Position numbers and translations under genes: made by a program
Assembly: GCA_045540915.1 (NCBI GenBank)
Contig: JAZQID010000033.1
Coordinates: 1 to 13,001, forward strand
DNA: 13,001 bases
DNA from: RGIG2206 sp045540915
GTDB lineage: Bacteria > Bacillota > Clostridia > Oscillospirales > Acutalibacteraceae
Reading direction: 5' to 3'
Notes under the pieces: model-generated
Told to the model about the DNA's origin: nothing
Databases searched by the model: none
The model's input: only the letters and a program-made list of their open reading frames with translations
Shown: positions 6,657-13,001 of the stretch, piece after piece
Position numbering within the stretch: position 1 is the stretch's first letter
Layout of the letters: every line of letters starts with the position of its first letter

Positions 6657-7202
6657 CTTTTTCAAATTATCACAGCGGTAGGTGAAGCACTTCCAGATGC
6701 GGCGCATCCACATTGCAAGTGCCGCCACGGCGAGCTTGGACAGAAGGTGAATCACCGAAAGCAGTACCTGACCCTCAAATCCGTTGAGAAGTATAAACAC
6801 CACCGAGCAGACCAGTCCGACCAAGGCGGATATGGCGACCAACAGGCTCCTTGTCGGAAGTTTGGGCACTGTATCGCGATATATGTATTCCCTGAGGGGT
6901 TCTCCCCCGAAGGTGAGTCGGCAGGCTCCCCACACCACGCTGAAAAGGGATGCGACCTCCGCCACGTAGGGCAGTATCACATAAAAGGTGTTGGACATAC
7001 CTGCGGCTGTGTTACAGCCTGATGCAACCGTTACCGCTGAGCAAGCTGCAACCGCCGACCACGCAAGGATCAGCATCGACCGCCTGCTGCGGTCAGGATC
7101 ATCCCATTTGTAATGGTTGCCGAAGTACTCATACTTACCTGCCGCGTTGAGCTTAAAGTCGTTAAGATAGCTTCGGCGGTGTTCCCTTTTCTTCTTTGCC
7201 AT
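6642..7202 (-). CDS. Four-helix membrane protein of unknown function
   Basis: I do not recognise a named family. The 186-residue product begins with a very basic segment (MAKKKREHRR) and a soluble aromatic-rich stretch (KYEYFGNHYKW, 23-33). Four predicted membrane helices follow, at about 43-62, 72-95, 118-139 and 143-166, with a polar 22-residue link between the second and third (EPLREYIYRDTVPKLPTRS). A basic tail (MRRIWKCFTYRCDNLKKE) ends the protein. The positive-inside pattern puts both ends in the cytoplasm. Six cysteines are scattered without an obvious metal motif. The ATG at 7202 has only a weak AAGAGAG-like ribosome site about 10 bases upstream. The gene is monocistronic: its own promoter lies upstream and a GC-rich hairpin follows. 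Nothing visible links it to histidine synthesis or peptide uptake. Confidence 0.85.
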   Translation of the reverse strand: MAKKKREHRRSYLNDFKLNAAGKYEYFGNHYKWDDPDRSRRSMLILAWSAVAACSAVTVASGCNTAAGMSNTFYVILPYVAEVASLFSVVWGACRLTFGGEPLREYIYRDTVPKLPTRSLLVAISALVGLVCSVVFILLNGFEGQVLLSVIHLLSKLAVAALAMWMRRIWKCFTYRCDNLKKEPTE

Positions 7203-7234
7203 AAAAATAAAACTCTCTTACCCTACGCCAAAAC

Positions 7235-7258
7235 CAGCTTGTCTGATAAGACAGGCTG
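7235..7258 (-). repeat. Leader hairpin of the membrane-protein gene
   Basis: Inverted repeat CAGCTTGTCT (7235-7244) / AGACAGGCTG (7249-7258), 9 of 10 positions paired, with a 4-base loop, in the predicted 5' leader of about 73 bases. No strong U-tract follows on the minus strand, so it is more likely a stabilising or regulatory stem than a terminator. Confidence 0.45.
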
Positions 7259-7281
7259 TGATTTTTGCTGTTATTACTACT

Positions 7282-7310
7282 TTTATATCACAAATAACTA
7301 CAATTTGCAA
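7282..7310 (-). promoter_or_regulatory. Probable promoter of the membrane-protein gene
   Basis: Minus-strand TTGCAA (7310-7305), a 17-base spacer, then TATAAA (7287-7282, 5 of 6), preceded by TG one base upstream, an extended -10. Predicted start near 7275. Upstream, 7311-7417 is AT-rich with T-tracts and no gene that I can support. Confidence 0.65.
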
Positions 7311-7417
7311 TAGTTTGATTACCAACTTCTAAGATTTTTGATACGATTTTAACAAAAAATCCCTATCAAGTGGACTTTTTTTCGGTTTTAGGGTACAGGC
7401 TTCACATTCAAAACCTT

Positions 7418-7468
7418 TAACACAAACAAAGAAGCAGCCCCTCGGGCCGTTTTGCCCGAGGGACTGCT
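7418..7468 (-). terminator. Terminator of the histidine operon
   Basis: Minus-strand stem AGCAGTCCCTCGGG / CCCGAGGGGCTGCT (7468-7455 and 7446-7433), 14 pairs including one G-U, with an 8-base loop, then TTCTTTGTTTGTGTT. It starts 4 bases after the hisK stop. The plus strand also shows a T-tract, so it may work in both directions. Confidence 0.9.
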
Positions 7469-7472
7469 TTTC

Positions 7473-8237
7473 TTATTTCAAAAATACGTCGCACATATGC
7501 TGATAATCTTCAAAGCCGTAGCAGAGGTTATCTTTGGAATGGCTGTCGCTCGAAAGCACCATCCTGCCGCCATTTTCCCTTATTGTATCGATCCAAGCCT
7601 GCGAGGGATAGGGGTGGGACGTATAGCCGCGCGACATTCCGCCCGTGTTGACCTCAAAGGGTACCGAGTGGGTCAGCAGGGTGTTTAACGCCGACTCTGC
7701 CGCATTGCGATATCGCTCCGACTGCTCGTCAAAAAGCTTTGCATCGCGATTGAACTTGGTAATAAGGTCGAAGTGGCCGATGATGTCGGCGCCGGTCCTT
7801 TCGACCACCTGCGATACCGTCTTGAAATACTCCTCGACGACGCAGTAGATATCGCCGCCAAAATGCTTTTCGGCCGCCTTGACGAGTATCTCGGGGCTTT
7901 CGTCGATGGGGACGTAATCCTCCCCCACCCTTATGTAATGCACCGAGCCGATGACATAGTCGTAGTCATCGGTCGGCTCATCGGAATAAAAGTCCTGCTC
8001 AATTCCGCAAAGCACCTTGATTTTATCCTTATACCTCTCCTTGAGGTCGGCAATGGTGCGGCGGTACTCCCCTGCTCTTTCGCAGGGCATACAGTAGCTT
8101 TCATCAAAGGCAGTGTATGAATGGTCGGAAAAGCCGATGGCGGTCATACCCTTTTCAATAGCGGCCAGCACCATTTCCTCAGGGGTATTCTTACCGTCGC
8201 TGAAAAGGGTGTGCAGGTGAAAATCCGAGCGGATCAT
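7473..8237 (-). CDS. hisK: Histidinol-phosphatase, PHP family
   Basis: Removes phosphate from L-histidinol phosphate to give histidinol, the penultimate intermediate before HisD. The 254-residue product is close to the usual length and has every PHP metal-site motif in order: DFHLHT (His7, His9), Asp14, SDHS (His39), GIEQD (Glu80), GSVH (His100), GHFD (His155) and SSDSH (Asp231, His233). EVNTGG (195-200) and a following YPS element are typical of the HisJ/HisK branch and separate it from DNA polymerase PHP domains. It is the last gene of the operon: ATGA overlaps the hisIE stop by 4 bases, a GGAG lies about 12 bases before the ATG, and a strong terminator follows. It supplies the activity carried by the HisB N-terminal domain in enteric bacteria. 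The symbol hisJ is also used for this family. Confidence 0.95.
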   Translation of the reverse strand: MIRSDFHLHTLFSDGKNTPEEMVLAAIEKGMTAIGFSDHSYTAFDESYCMPCERAGEYRRTIADLKERYKDKIKVLCGIEQDFYSDEPTDDYDYVIGSVHYIRVGEDYVPIDESPEILVKAAEKHFGGDIYCVVEEYFKTVSQVVERTGADIIGHFDLITKFNRDAKLFDEQSERYRNAAESALNTLLTHSVPFEVNTGGMSRGYTSHPYPSQAWIDTIRENGGRMVLSSDSHSKDNLCYGFEDYQHMCDVFLK

Positions 8238-8884
8238 TTGGTCATCTTCTCCTGCTTGACCTTGTGGTCGATTACGTGGCGGGAGGCAAGTTCCTTGTGG
8301 ATGTCCTCAAGGCTGATGCCTGCTTCGATCATAAGCACCATTACGTGATAGGCAAGGTCGGCTATCTCATATACAGTCTCGGCTTTGTCCTCCGACTTGG
8401 CGGCGATAATGACCTCGGTGCTCTCCTCGCCCACCTTCTTGAGTATCTTATCAAGGCCCTTTTCAAAAAGATAGGTGGTATAGGAGCCTTCCTTCTTTTC
8501 GGTCTTTCTGCCCCTGATAAGCTCCATCAGGCCCTCGTAAGAAAACTCGTGCCTGTCTTCACTTTGGAAAAGAGGATTTTCAAAGCAGGAGAAGGTGCCC
8601 TTATGGCAGGCAGGGCCGTCCGGCTCGACCACGACGACAAGCGCGTCGTTATCGCAATCGGCGGTTATGGACACGATGTGCTGATAGTTTCCGCTCGTGT
8701 CGCCCTTGAGCCACAGCTCCTGACGGGAGCGGCTCCAAAAGCAAGTCAGTTCCTTCTCAAGCGAGATCTGCAGGCTTTCCCTGTTCATATATGCGAGGGT
8801 AAGCACCCTCTTTGTGACCGAGTCCACCACTATGGCAGGGATCAGTCCATTTTCGTCAAATTTAAGCTGGTCAATGTTTATCAT
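8234..8884 (-). CDS. hisIE: Bifunctional phosphoribosyl-AMP cyclohydrolase / phosphoribosyl-ATP pyrophosphatase HisIE
   Basis: Two-domain cytosolic enzyme for the second and third histidine steps: the C-terminal HisE domain hydrolyses PR-ATP to PR-AMP, and the N-terminal HisI domain opens the adenine ring. The HisI half (about 1-105) shows LTLAYMN, FWSRSRQELWLKGDTSGN, the metal motif DCDND (76-80), and ACHKGTFSCF with zinc ligands Cys77, Cys93 and Cys100. The HisE half (about 114-210) shows EGSYTTYLF, KILKKVGEESTEVIIAAK (147-163) and the ADLAYHVMVL segment. Total length 216 matches fused HisIE. ATG 8884 comes 4 bases after the hisF stop, and its AAGGAGAT ribosome site lies within the last hisF codons. 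It overlaps hisK by 4 bases. Nothing appears degraded. Confidence 0.97.
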   Translation of the reverse strand: MINIDQLKFDENGLIPAIVVDSVTKRVLTLAYMNRESLQISLEKELTCFWSRSRQELWLKGDTSGNYQHIVSITADCDNDALVVVVEPDGPACHKGTFSCFENPLFQSEDRHEFSYEGLMELIRGRKTEKKEGSYTTYLFEKGLDKILKKVGEESTEVIIAAKSEDKAETVYEIADLAYHVMVLMIEAGISLEDIHKELASRHVIDHKVKQEKMTK

Positions 8885-8888
8885 ATCG

Positions 8889-9647
8889 TTATCTCCTTAC
8901 CGAAAGGTTGGCCTCGGCCATTGCGTTTTTGAGGTCGGAAATCTTTACTTCTCCGAAATGGAAGATGGATGCGGCGAGTCCTGCGTCAACCCTGGGAAGC
9001 CGCTCAAAGAGGGTGATGAAATCCTCTATCTTGCCCGCGCCGCCCGATGCGATGACGGGAACCGACACGGCGTTGCAGACTGCTTCGAGCATTTCAAGGT
9101 CAAAGCCGTTTTTGACTCCGTCGGTATCGATGGAGTTGACGACCACCTCGCCTGCTCCGTTGGAAACGCATCGCTTTATCCATTCGATCGCCTCGATGCC
9201 GGTGTTTTCTCTGCCTCCCTTGGCAAAGACGCGGAAGACGCCGTCGACACGCTTGATATCGACCGACAAAACGACACACTGGTCGCCGTACTGCTTGGCG
9301 GCCTGCCCGATAAGGTCGGGGTTGCGGATGGCACCCGAGTTGACGCTGACCTTGTCAGCGCCGCATTTGAGCACCCTATCAAAGTCCTCGACGGTGTTTA
9401 TTCCACCGCCTACCGTCAGGGGTATGAACACCTTGCTGGCCGTTTCGCGCAGGATGTCGGTGAAAAGCTTTCGGCCGTCGCTTGAGGCGGTGATGTCGTA
9501 GAAAACAAGCTCGTCGGCACCGCAGGACGAATAGTATTCGGCGAGGGCTACGGGCGAGGACACGTCTCTGAGCCCTTCAAAGTTGACACCCTTTACCACC
9601 CTGCCGTCCCTTACGTCAAGGCAGGGAATTATTCTCTTTGTTATCAT
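8889..9647 (-). CDS. hisF: Imidazole glycerol phosphate synthase, cyclase subunit HisF
   Basis: Cyclase half of IGP synthase: uses ammonia passed from HisH to convert PRFAR into imidazole glycerol phosphate and AICAR. The 252-residue (beta/alpha)8 barrel is intact: RIIPCLDVRDG with catalytic Asp11, VGGGI (79-83), KVSVNSGA (99-106), VLSVDIK with catalytic Asp130, NSIDTDGVKNGFD (171-183), and the phosphate-binding ASGGAG (200-205). The same frame is open further upstream to 9905, but that part overlaps hisA and encodes no HisF-like sequence. The start at ATG 9647 is fixed by homology to MITKRIIPCLDV and by GAGGTGG at 9658-9652. Its ATGA overlaps the hisA stop by 4 bases. hisH lies one gene upstream, so both IGP synthase subunits come from one transcript. 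Confidence 0.97.
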   Translation of the reverse strand: MITKRIIPCLDVRDGRVVKGVNFEGLRDVSSPVALAEYYSSCGADELVFYDITASSDGRKLFTDILRETASKVFIPLTVGGGINTVEDFDRVLKCGADKVSVNSGAIRNPDLIGQAAKQYGDQCVVLSVDIKRVDGVFRVFAKGGRENTGIEAIEWIKRCVSNGAGEVVVNSIDTDGVKNGFDLEMLEAVCNAVSVPVIASGGAGKIEDFITLFERLPRVDAGLAASIFHFGEVKISDLKNAMAEANLSVRR

Positions 9648-10357
9648 TTTGCCACCTCTATCGCTTGGCTCAGGTCGATGGCACCGATGTAGTAGGCCTT
9701 GCCGATGATGGCGCCGTAGAGATTCTCTTTGCGAAGGCGCTTTATATCCTCGATGCCCGACACACCGCCCGATGCGATGATATCCATATCGAAGCGGCGC
9801 ATCAGCTCGCTGTAAAGCTCGTGGTTGGTGCCCTTCATCGCGCCGTCCTTTGAAATGTCGGTGCAAATCAGGGTCTTGACACCGATATCCTGCATACGCT
9901 TGCAAAAATCGAAGGCGGTCAGGTCGGATTTCTCGGTCCAGCCCTTGATGGCCACCATTCCGTCCTTTATGTCAATGCCCACCGCAATCCTTTCACCATA
10001 GGCGTTGACCGCCTTTTCAACAAAGCCTGCCTCGGTTACGGCGGCGGTGCCGAGAATCACTCGGTCGATGCCGTTTGAGAGGTAGCGGTCAACAGTCTCC
10101 ATACTGCGTATGCCGCCACCTACCTCACAGAAAAGCCCCGAGGTCTGCTTTATCCTGAGGACAGTTTCAAAGTTGGGCGTAGTGCCGTCCTTTGCGCCTT
10201 CAAGGTCAACGATGTGCATATGGGTCGCACCCTTTGACGCGAAGTTCTCGGCGATTTCGGGAGGATTTTCACTATAGACGGTCATCTGCTTATAGTCCCC
10301 TTTGAAGAGGCGCACCGCCTTGCCTTCAAACAGGTCGATAGCAGGATATATCAGCAT
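9644..10357 (-). CDS. hisA: Phosphoribosylformimino-AICAR phosphate isomerase HisA
   Basis: Isomerises ProFAR to PRFAR, the substrate of HisF/HisH. The 237-residue barrel has the family hallmarks: IYPAIDLFEGKAVRL with catalytic Asp8, HIVDLEGAKDG (48-58), EVGGGIR (78-84), VGIDIKDG with the second catalytic acid Asp129, ICTDISKDGAMKG (164-176), and the phosphate-binding ASGGVS (195-200). The start at ATG 10357 overlaps the end of hisH by 7 bases, with GGAGG about 8 bases upstream inside hisH. The stop overlaps hisF by 4 bases. It lacks the tryptophan-pathway context expected of the bifunctional PriA form of actinobacteria, so a dedicated HisA is the better reading. Confidence 0.97.
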   Translation of the reverse strand: MLIYPAIDLFEGKAVRLFKGDYKQMTVYSENPPEIAENFASKGATHMHIVDLEGAKDGTTPNFETVLRIKQTSGLFCEVGGGIRSMETVDRYLSNGIDRVILGTAAVTEAGFVEKAVNAYGERIAVGIDIKDGMVAIKGWTEKSDLTAFDFCKRMQDIGVKTLICTDISKDGAMKGTNHELYSELMRRFDMDIIASGGVSGIEDIKRLRKENLYGAIIGKAYYIGAIDLSQAIEVAK

Positions 10358-10977
10358 ATCTCTTCCTCCTTCAGTTGCGCAAATGCCTTGAGTATCTTCA
10401 GGCCGACCTCACCGCTCTTTTCAGGGTGGAACTGACAGCCGAAGACGTTTTTGTTCTGCACGGCGGCGGTAAGCGGCGCACCGTACTCCGAGGTGGCTAT
10501 GACCGAGTCATCACATTCGGCGGCATAGTAGGAATGGACGAAATACACGCAGTCGCCCTCGTTAATAAGGCTGAATATCGGAGAGGGTCTGGTAATGTTC
10601 AAAGCGTTCCAGCCGATGTGCGGAATCTTGTACCCGTCGGGTATTACGTTGGCGATAGGACGCACCGCTCCCGATATAAGTCCCAGTCCGTCATGCTCGC
10701 CGTACTCATAGCTTTTCTCGAACAAAAGCTGCATACCGAGGCAGATGCCTAAAAGAAGCTTGCCCTTTGCGACCTCCTCTTTAATTACGGTATCAAGTCC
10801 GCAGTCGCGAAGCTTTTTAGCCGCGTCTTCAAAGGCTCCGACACCGGGGAGCAAAATCTTGTCAGCCCCTCTGATGACCTCTTTGTCGGCGGTGACGGTT
10901 ACCTCCTGACCGATGGCGTCAAAGGAACTCTTAAGCGAAAACAGGTTGCCGACGCCATAGTCTACGATCGCTATCAT
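10351..10977 (-). CDS. hisH: Imidazole glycerol phosphate synthase, glutamine amidotransferase subunit HisH
   Basis: Class I glutaminase that releases ammonia into the HisF barrel. The 208-residue protein has the complete catalytic triad: Cys79 in GICLGMQ, and His184 and Glu186 in FHPEKSG. VDYGVGNLFS (5-14), LLPGVGAF (42-49), PHIGWN (119-124) and the YFVHSYY segment (145-151) are HisH-specific and mark it off from other amidotransferases. ATG 10977 shares one base with the hisB stop (TAATG), with AAAGGAG 7 bases before it. Its stop lies inside the first codons of hisA. Intact and of normal length. Confidence 0.97.
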   Translation of the reverse strand: MIAIVDYGVGNLFSLKSSFDAIGQEVTVTADKEVIRGADKILLPGVGAFEDAAKKLRDCGLDTVIKEEVAKGKLLLGICLGMQLLFEKSYEYGEHDGLGLISGAVRPIANVIPDGYKIPHIGWNALNITRPSPIFSLINEGDCVYFVHSYYAAECDDSVIATSEYGAPLTAAVQNKNVFGCQFHPEKSGEVGLKILKAFAQLKEEEIC

Positions 10978-11564
10978 TACAGTACTCCTTTTGTCGACGG
11001 GATCTCGTTTGCGAAGTCAGGGTCGATCCTGACCGCTTTGCGAAGGGAGCGTGCCGCAGATTTGAAGGCACCCTCAATGATGTGGTGTGAATTGCTTCCC
11101 GCAAGCATGCGGATATGCAGGGTGCAGGCGGCGTTTCGCACAAAGCCGAGCCAAAACTCCTCCACCAATTCGGTGTCGAAGTCGCCCACCTTTTCGGTAG
11201 GGATAGGCATTACGTAACCGAGAAAGGCGCGGCCCGAAAGGTCGACCGCAGTCAGCAAAAGCGCCTCGTCCATCGGCAGAATGGTATCGCCGTAGCGCTC
11301 GATTCCCTTTTTATCTCCGAGCGCCTCGTTGAAGGCGGTGCCGAGTGCAATGCCGATATCCTCAACGGTGTGGTGGTAGTCGACCTGAGTATCCCCCTTG
11401 CAATAGACCGAAAGGTCAAAGCGACCGTGCTTGGCAAAGAGGGTCAGCATATGGTCAAGAAAACCGCAGCCCGTATCTATCTCGCTTTTTCCGCTTCCAT
11501 CAAGGTCGATAAAGAGCTTGATATCGGTTTCGGCGGTGGTGCGCTTGATCTCACTTTTTCTCAT
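10977..11564 (-). CDS. hisB: Imidazoleglycerol-phosphate dehydratase HisB (monofunctional)
   Basis: Dehydrates imidazole glycerol phosphate to imidazole acetol phosphate. The 195-residue product matches the single-domain enzyme. The paired metal motifs are present: GFLDHML (34-40) and HHTVED (64-69) in the first half, then NSHHIIEGAFK (158-168) in the second, along with the KGVL C-terminus. The haloacid-dehalogenase phosphatase domain fused to enteric HisB is absent; the PHP enzyme at the end of the operon supplies that step. ATG 11564 overlaps the hisC stop by 4 bases and has GGAGG about 8 bases upstream. Confidence 0.97.
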   Translation of the reverse strand: MRKSEIKRTTAETDIKLFIDLDGSGKSEIDTGCGFLDHMLTLFAKHGRFDLSVYCKGDTQVDYHHTVEDIGIALGTAFNEALGDKKGIERYGDTILPMDEALLLTAVDLSGRAFLGYVMPIPTEKVGDFDTELVEEFWLGFVRNAACTLHIRMLAGSNSHHIIEGAFKSAARSLRKAVRIDPDFANEIPSTKGVL

Positions 11565-12625
11565 TTTACTTCCTCCAATATGCTTTGGATGGCATCGATA
11601 AGTGCCTGCATCTGCTCTGCACTTCCAACAGTGATGCGGTTAAAATTGCGCAGGCGGTCGGTGTCAAAATGGCGCACCAGAATGCCCTTTTCGCGCAGTT
11701 TCAGGTAAAGGCTCTTGCCGTCGATGACAGGCGATTCGGCGAAAACGAAGTTGGTCATCGAGTCAAGCACGTTAAATCCGAGGTTTCTCAGCCGTTCGGT
11801 CGTCCAAGCGCGGTTGTCGGCGATAGCCTTGCAGTTATTGACGAAGTAGGCATCGTCAAGCAAGGCACCGATGCCCGCCGCCATAGTCATACGGTTGACG
11901 TTGTAGGGGTTGGTGGAATACCTTACGGTGTGCAGGTCCTTTATAAGCTTTGCGCAACCGATGCCGAAGCCGAGACGAGCGCCTGCCATTGAGCGCGATT
12001 TTGAAAAGGTCTGGGTGACCAGCAGATTATCGTATCGGTCAATAAGGCTGACGGCACTTTCGGCACCGAAATCGACGTAGGCCTCGTCGATGACAACGAC
12101 GTTGTCGGGGTTGGAGCTGACGATGCGCTCAATGTCCGAAAGGGGCAAGGCAAGTCCCGTCGGCGCGTTGGGGTTGGCGATAAAGACGTTCTTGTTTATA
12201 CCGACGTAGTCCTCGACGTTGATAGAAAAGTCATCTTTAAGCGGTATGGTCTCATAGGGCACGCCGTTGAGTTGAGCAAAGACCGAATAAAAGCCGTAGG
12301 TTATGTCGGCAAAGACAGCGGGGTGCTCGTCGTCACAAAAAGCCTGAAAGGCAAAGTTGAGCACCTCGTCACTGCCGTTTGTGAAGATAAGATTCTCCTT
12401 CGCTACACCGAAACAGCCGCTCGCTACCTCAAGCAGATCGCGGCACTCGGGGTCGGAATAGAGGTGCAGATCGGCCGACGCCTGACGTGCCAGCTTTACC
12501 GCAAGGGGTGAAGGCGGAAAGGGTGATTCGTTGGTATTAAGTTTGATAAAGGGTGTGCCCTTGGGCTGTTCGCCCGGAGTGTAGGGCACAAGAGATGCGT
12601 GCTTTTTACTTAAAAAGCGGCTCAT
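11561..12625 (-). CDS. hisC: Histidinol-phosphate aminotransferase HisC
   Basis: PLP enzyme (fold type I) that transfers the amino group from glutamate to imidazole acetol phosphate, giving histidinol phosphate. The 354-residue sequence shows LNTNESP (29-35), the NGSDEVL cofactor segment (83-89), NPNAPTG (151-157), IDEAYVDF with Asp180 and Tyr183, TFSKSRSMAGARLGF with the Schiff-base Lys209 and Arg217, and RITVGS with the substrate-carboxylate Arg330. It starts at ATG 12625, overlapping the hisD stop by 4 bases, with GAGGAG about 8-10 bases upstream. A related aromatic aminotransferase function cannot be excluded from sequence alone, but its place between hisD and hisB makes HisC clear. Confidence 0.96.
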   Translation of the reverse strand: MSRFLSKKHASLVPYTPGEQPKGTPFIKLNTNESPFPPSPLAVKLARQASADLHLYSDPECRDLLEVASGCFGVAKENLIFTNGSDEVLNFAFQAFCDDEHPAVFADITYGFYSVFAQLNGVPYETIPLKDDFSINVEDYVGINKNVFIANPNAPTGLALPLSDIERIVSSNPDNVVVIDEAYVDFGAESAVSLIDRYDNLLVTQTFSKSRSMAGARLGFGIGCAKLIKDLHTVRYSTNPYNVNRMTMAAGIGALLDDAYFVNNCKAIADNRAWTTERLRNLGFNVLDSMTNFVFAESPVIDGKSLYLKLREKGILVRHFDTDRLRNFNRITVGSAEQMQALIDAIQSILEEVK

Positions 12626-13001
12626 TTTTCATTCTCCTCTGTGCGTATTACGGCACTTTTGGCGTGGGCGGTAAGTCCCTCTGCCTGAGCAAAATAGGCA
12701 ACGTCCTGCGCGACCCTTTCAAGCGCCTCGCGAGTGTAATAGGTGTACTGGGTCTTCTTGACGAAGTCGTCGACCGAGAGCGGACTCGAAAACTTGGCGG
12801 TTCCGCCTGTGGGCAGGGTGTGGTTGGGTCCTGCAAGGTAGTCGCCGAGGGCCTCGGGGCAATAGCGACCCATAAAGATGGAGCCTGCGTGGCGAATTTT
12901 ATCAAGGTAGTCGAAGGGCTGCTCGACGCATAGCTCGAGATGCTCAGGAAGTCGGAGGCCAAGCGGTCTTAGGAAGACAAAATATCTCTCCACCTCCTTG
13001 G
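12622..13001 (-). CDS. hisD: Histidinol dehydrogenase HisD (3' part only)
   Basis: C-terminal part (about 125 residues) of the zinc enzyme that makes the final two NAD-dependent oxidations from histidinol to histidine. The gene continues past the window edge. Recognisable elements are PEHLELCVEQPFDYL with the catalytic Glu-His pair, KIRHAGSIFMG, PEALGDYLAGPNHTLPT with the zinc-ligand Asp and a conserved His, TAKFSSPLSVDDFVKK, and AEGLTAHAKS with the C-terminal zinc-ligand His. The 20 or so residues before PEHLEL (starting KEVERYFVF) do not read like the usual stretch before (A/G)PEHLE, so a local frame disturbance is possible. A GTG at 12993 is in frame but cannot be a true start, since it would leave only the C-terminal domain. 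The stop overlaps hisC by 4 bases. Confidence 0.9.
   Translation of the reverse strand, partial: KEVERYFVFLRPLGLRLPEHLELCVEQPFDYLDKIRHAGSIFMGRYCPEALGDYLAGPNHTLPTGGTAKFSSPLSVDDFVKKTQYTYYTREALERVAQDVAYFAQAEGLTAHAKSAVIRTEENEK

Noticed and set aside
7203..7432. Possible histidine T-box, riboswitch or small gene in the gap after the his operon
   Set aside because: No T-box sequence, no riboswitch core I could recognise, and no coding frame with a ribosome site; the gap is explained by a promoter and a leader hairpin.
9648..9905. Upstream extension of HisF
   Set aside because: It overlaps hisA almost entirely and encodes an Arg/His-rich sequence unlike HisF; the ATG at 9647 gives the canonical N-terminus.
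12601..12618. GCTTTTT-ACTT-AAAAAGC hairpin at the start of hisC
   Set aside because: Lies within codons 3-8 of an intact gene, has no GC-rich stem, and no U-tract follows; not a terminator in the middle of the operon.
1..13001. Mobile elements, CRISPR arrays, tRNA or rRNA genes
   Set aside because: No direct-repeat arrays, transposase or integrase sequences, tRNA-like cloverleaf or rRNA segments were seen on reading both strands.

Overview
The window reads as part of a Gram-positive, Clostridia-type genome. The signs are strong AGGAGG-like ribosome sites before nearly every gene, a lipoprotein-anchored peptide-binding protein, a monofunctional HisB, a fused HisIE, and a PHP-type histidinol phosphatase. 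An Oscillospiraceae/Ruminococcaceae-like source is my guess; no marker gene here proves it. Every supported gene lies on the minus strand, so transcription runs from high to low coordinates.

High-coordinate half (13001 down to about 7420): the distal part of a compact histidine operon, in the order hisD (3' part only), hisC, hisB, hisH, hisA, hisF, hisIE, hisK. Most junctions are 4-base ATGA overlaps or similar, so translation is probably coupled. The set covers every step after ATP phosphoribosyltransferase (hisG, with or without hisZ, presumably upstream of the window). A strong hairpin terminator closes the operon.

Middle (about 7420 to 6611): an isolated gene for a four-helix membrane protein of unknown function. 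It has its own extended -10 promoter, a structured leader, and its own terminator.

Low-coordinate half (6610 down to 1): an oligopeptide/dipeptide-type ABC importer operon, oppA-oppB-oppC-oppD-oppF (oppF cut by the window edge). A consensus -35 promoter and a 31-base palindrome precede oppA. A 235-base, hairpin-rich spacer separates oppA from oppBCDF and may set binding-protein excess over the membrane complex. Three subunits are enlarged compared with the enterobacterial Opp proteins: OppA has an extra segment of about 135 residues, OppC an extracytoplasmic insertion of about 215 residues that looks internally repetitive, and OppD a charged N-terminal extension of about 51 residues.

No mobile element, CRISPR array, tRNA or rRNA was seen. 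The most unusual items are the OppC/OppA insertions, the palindrome upstream of oppA, the oppA-oppB spacer with competing hairpins, and a possible frame disturbance in hisD at the window edge.
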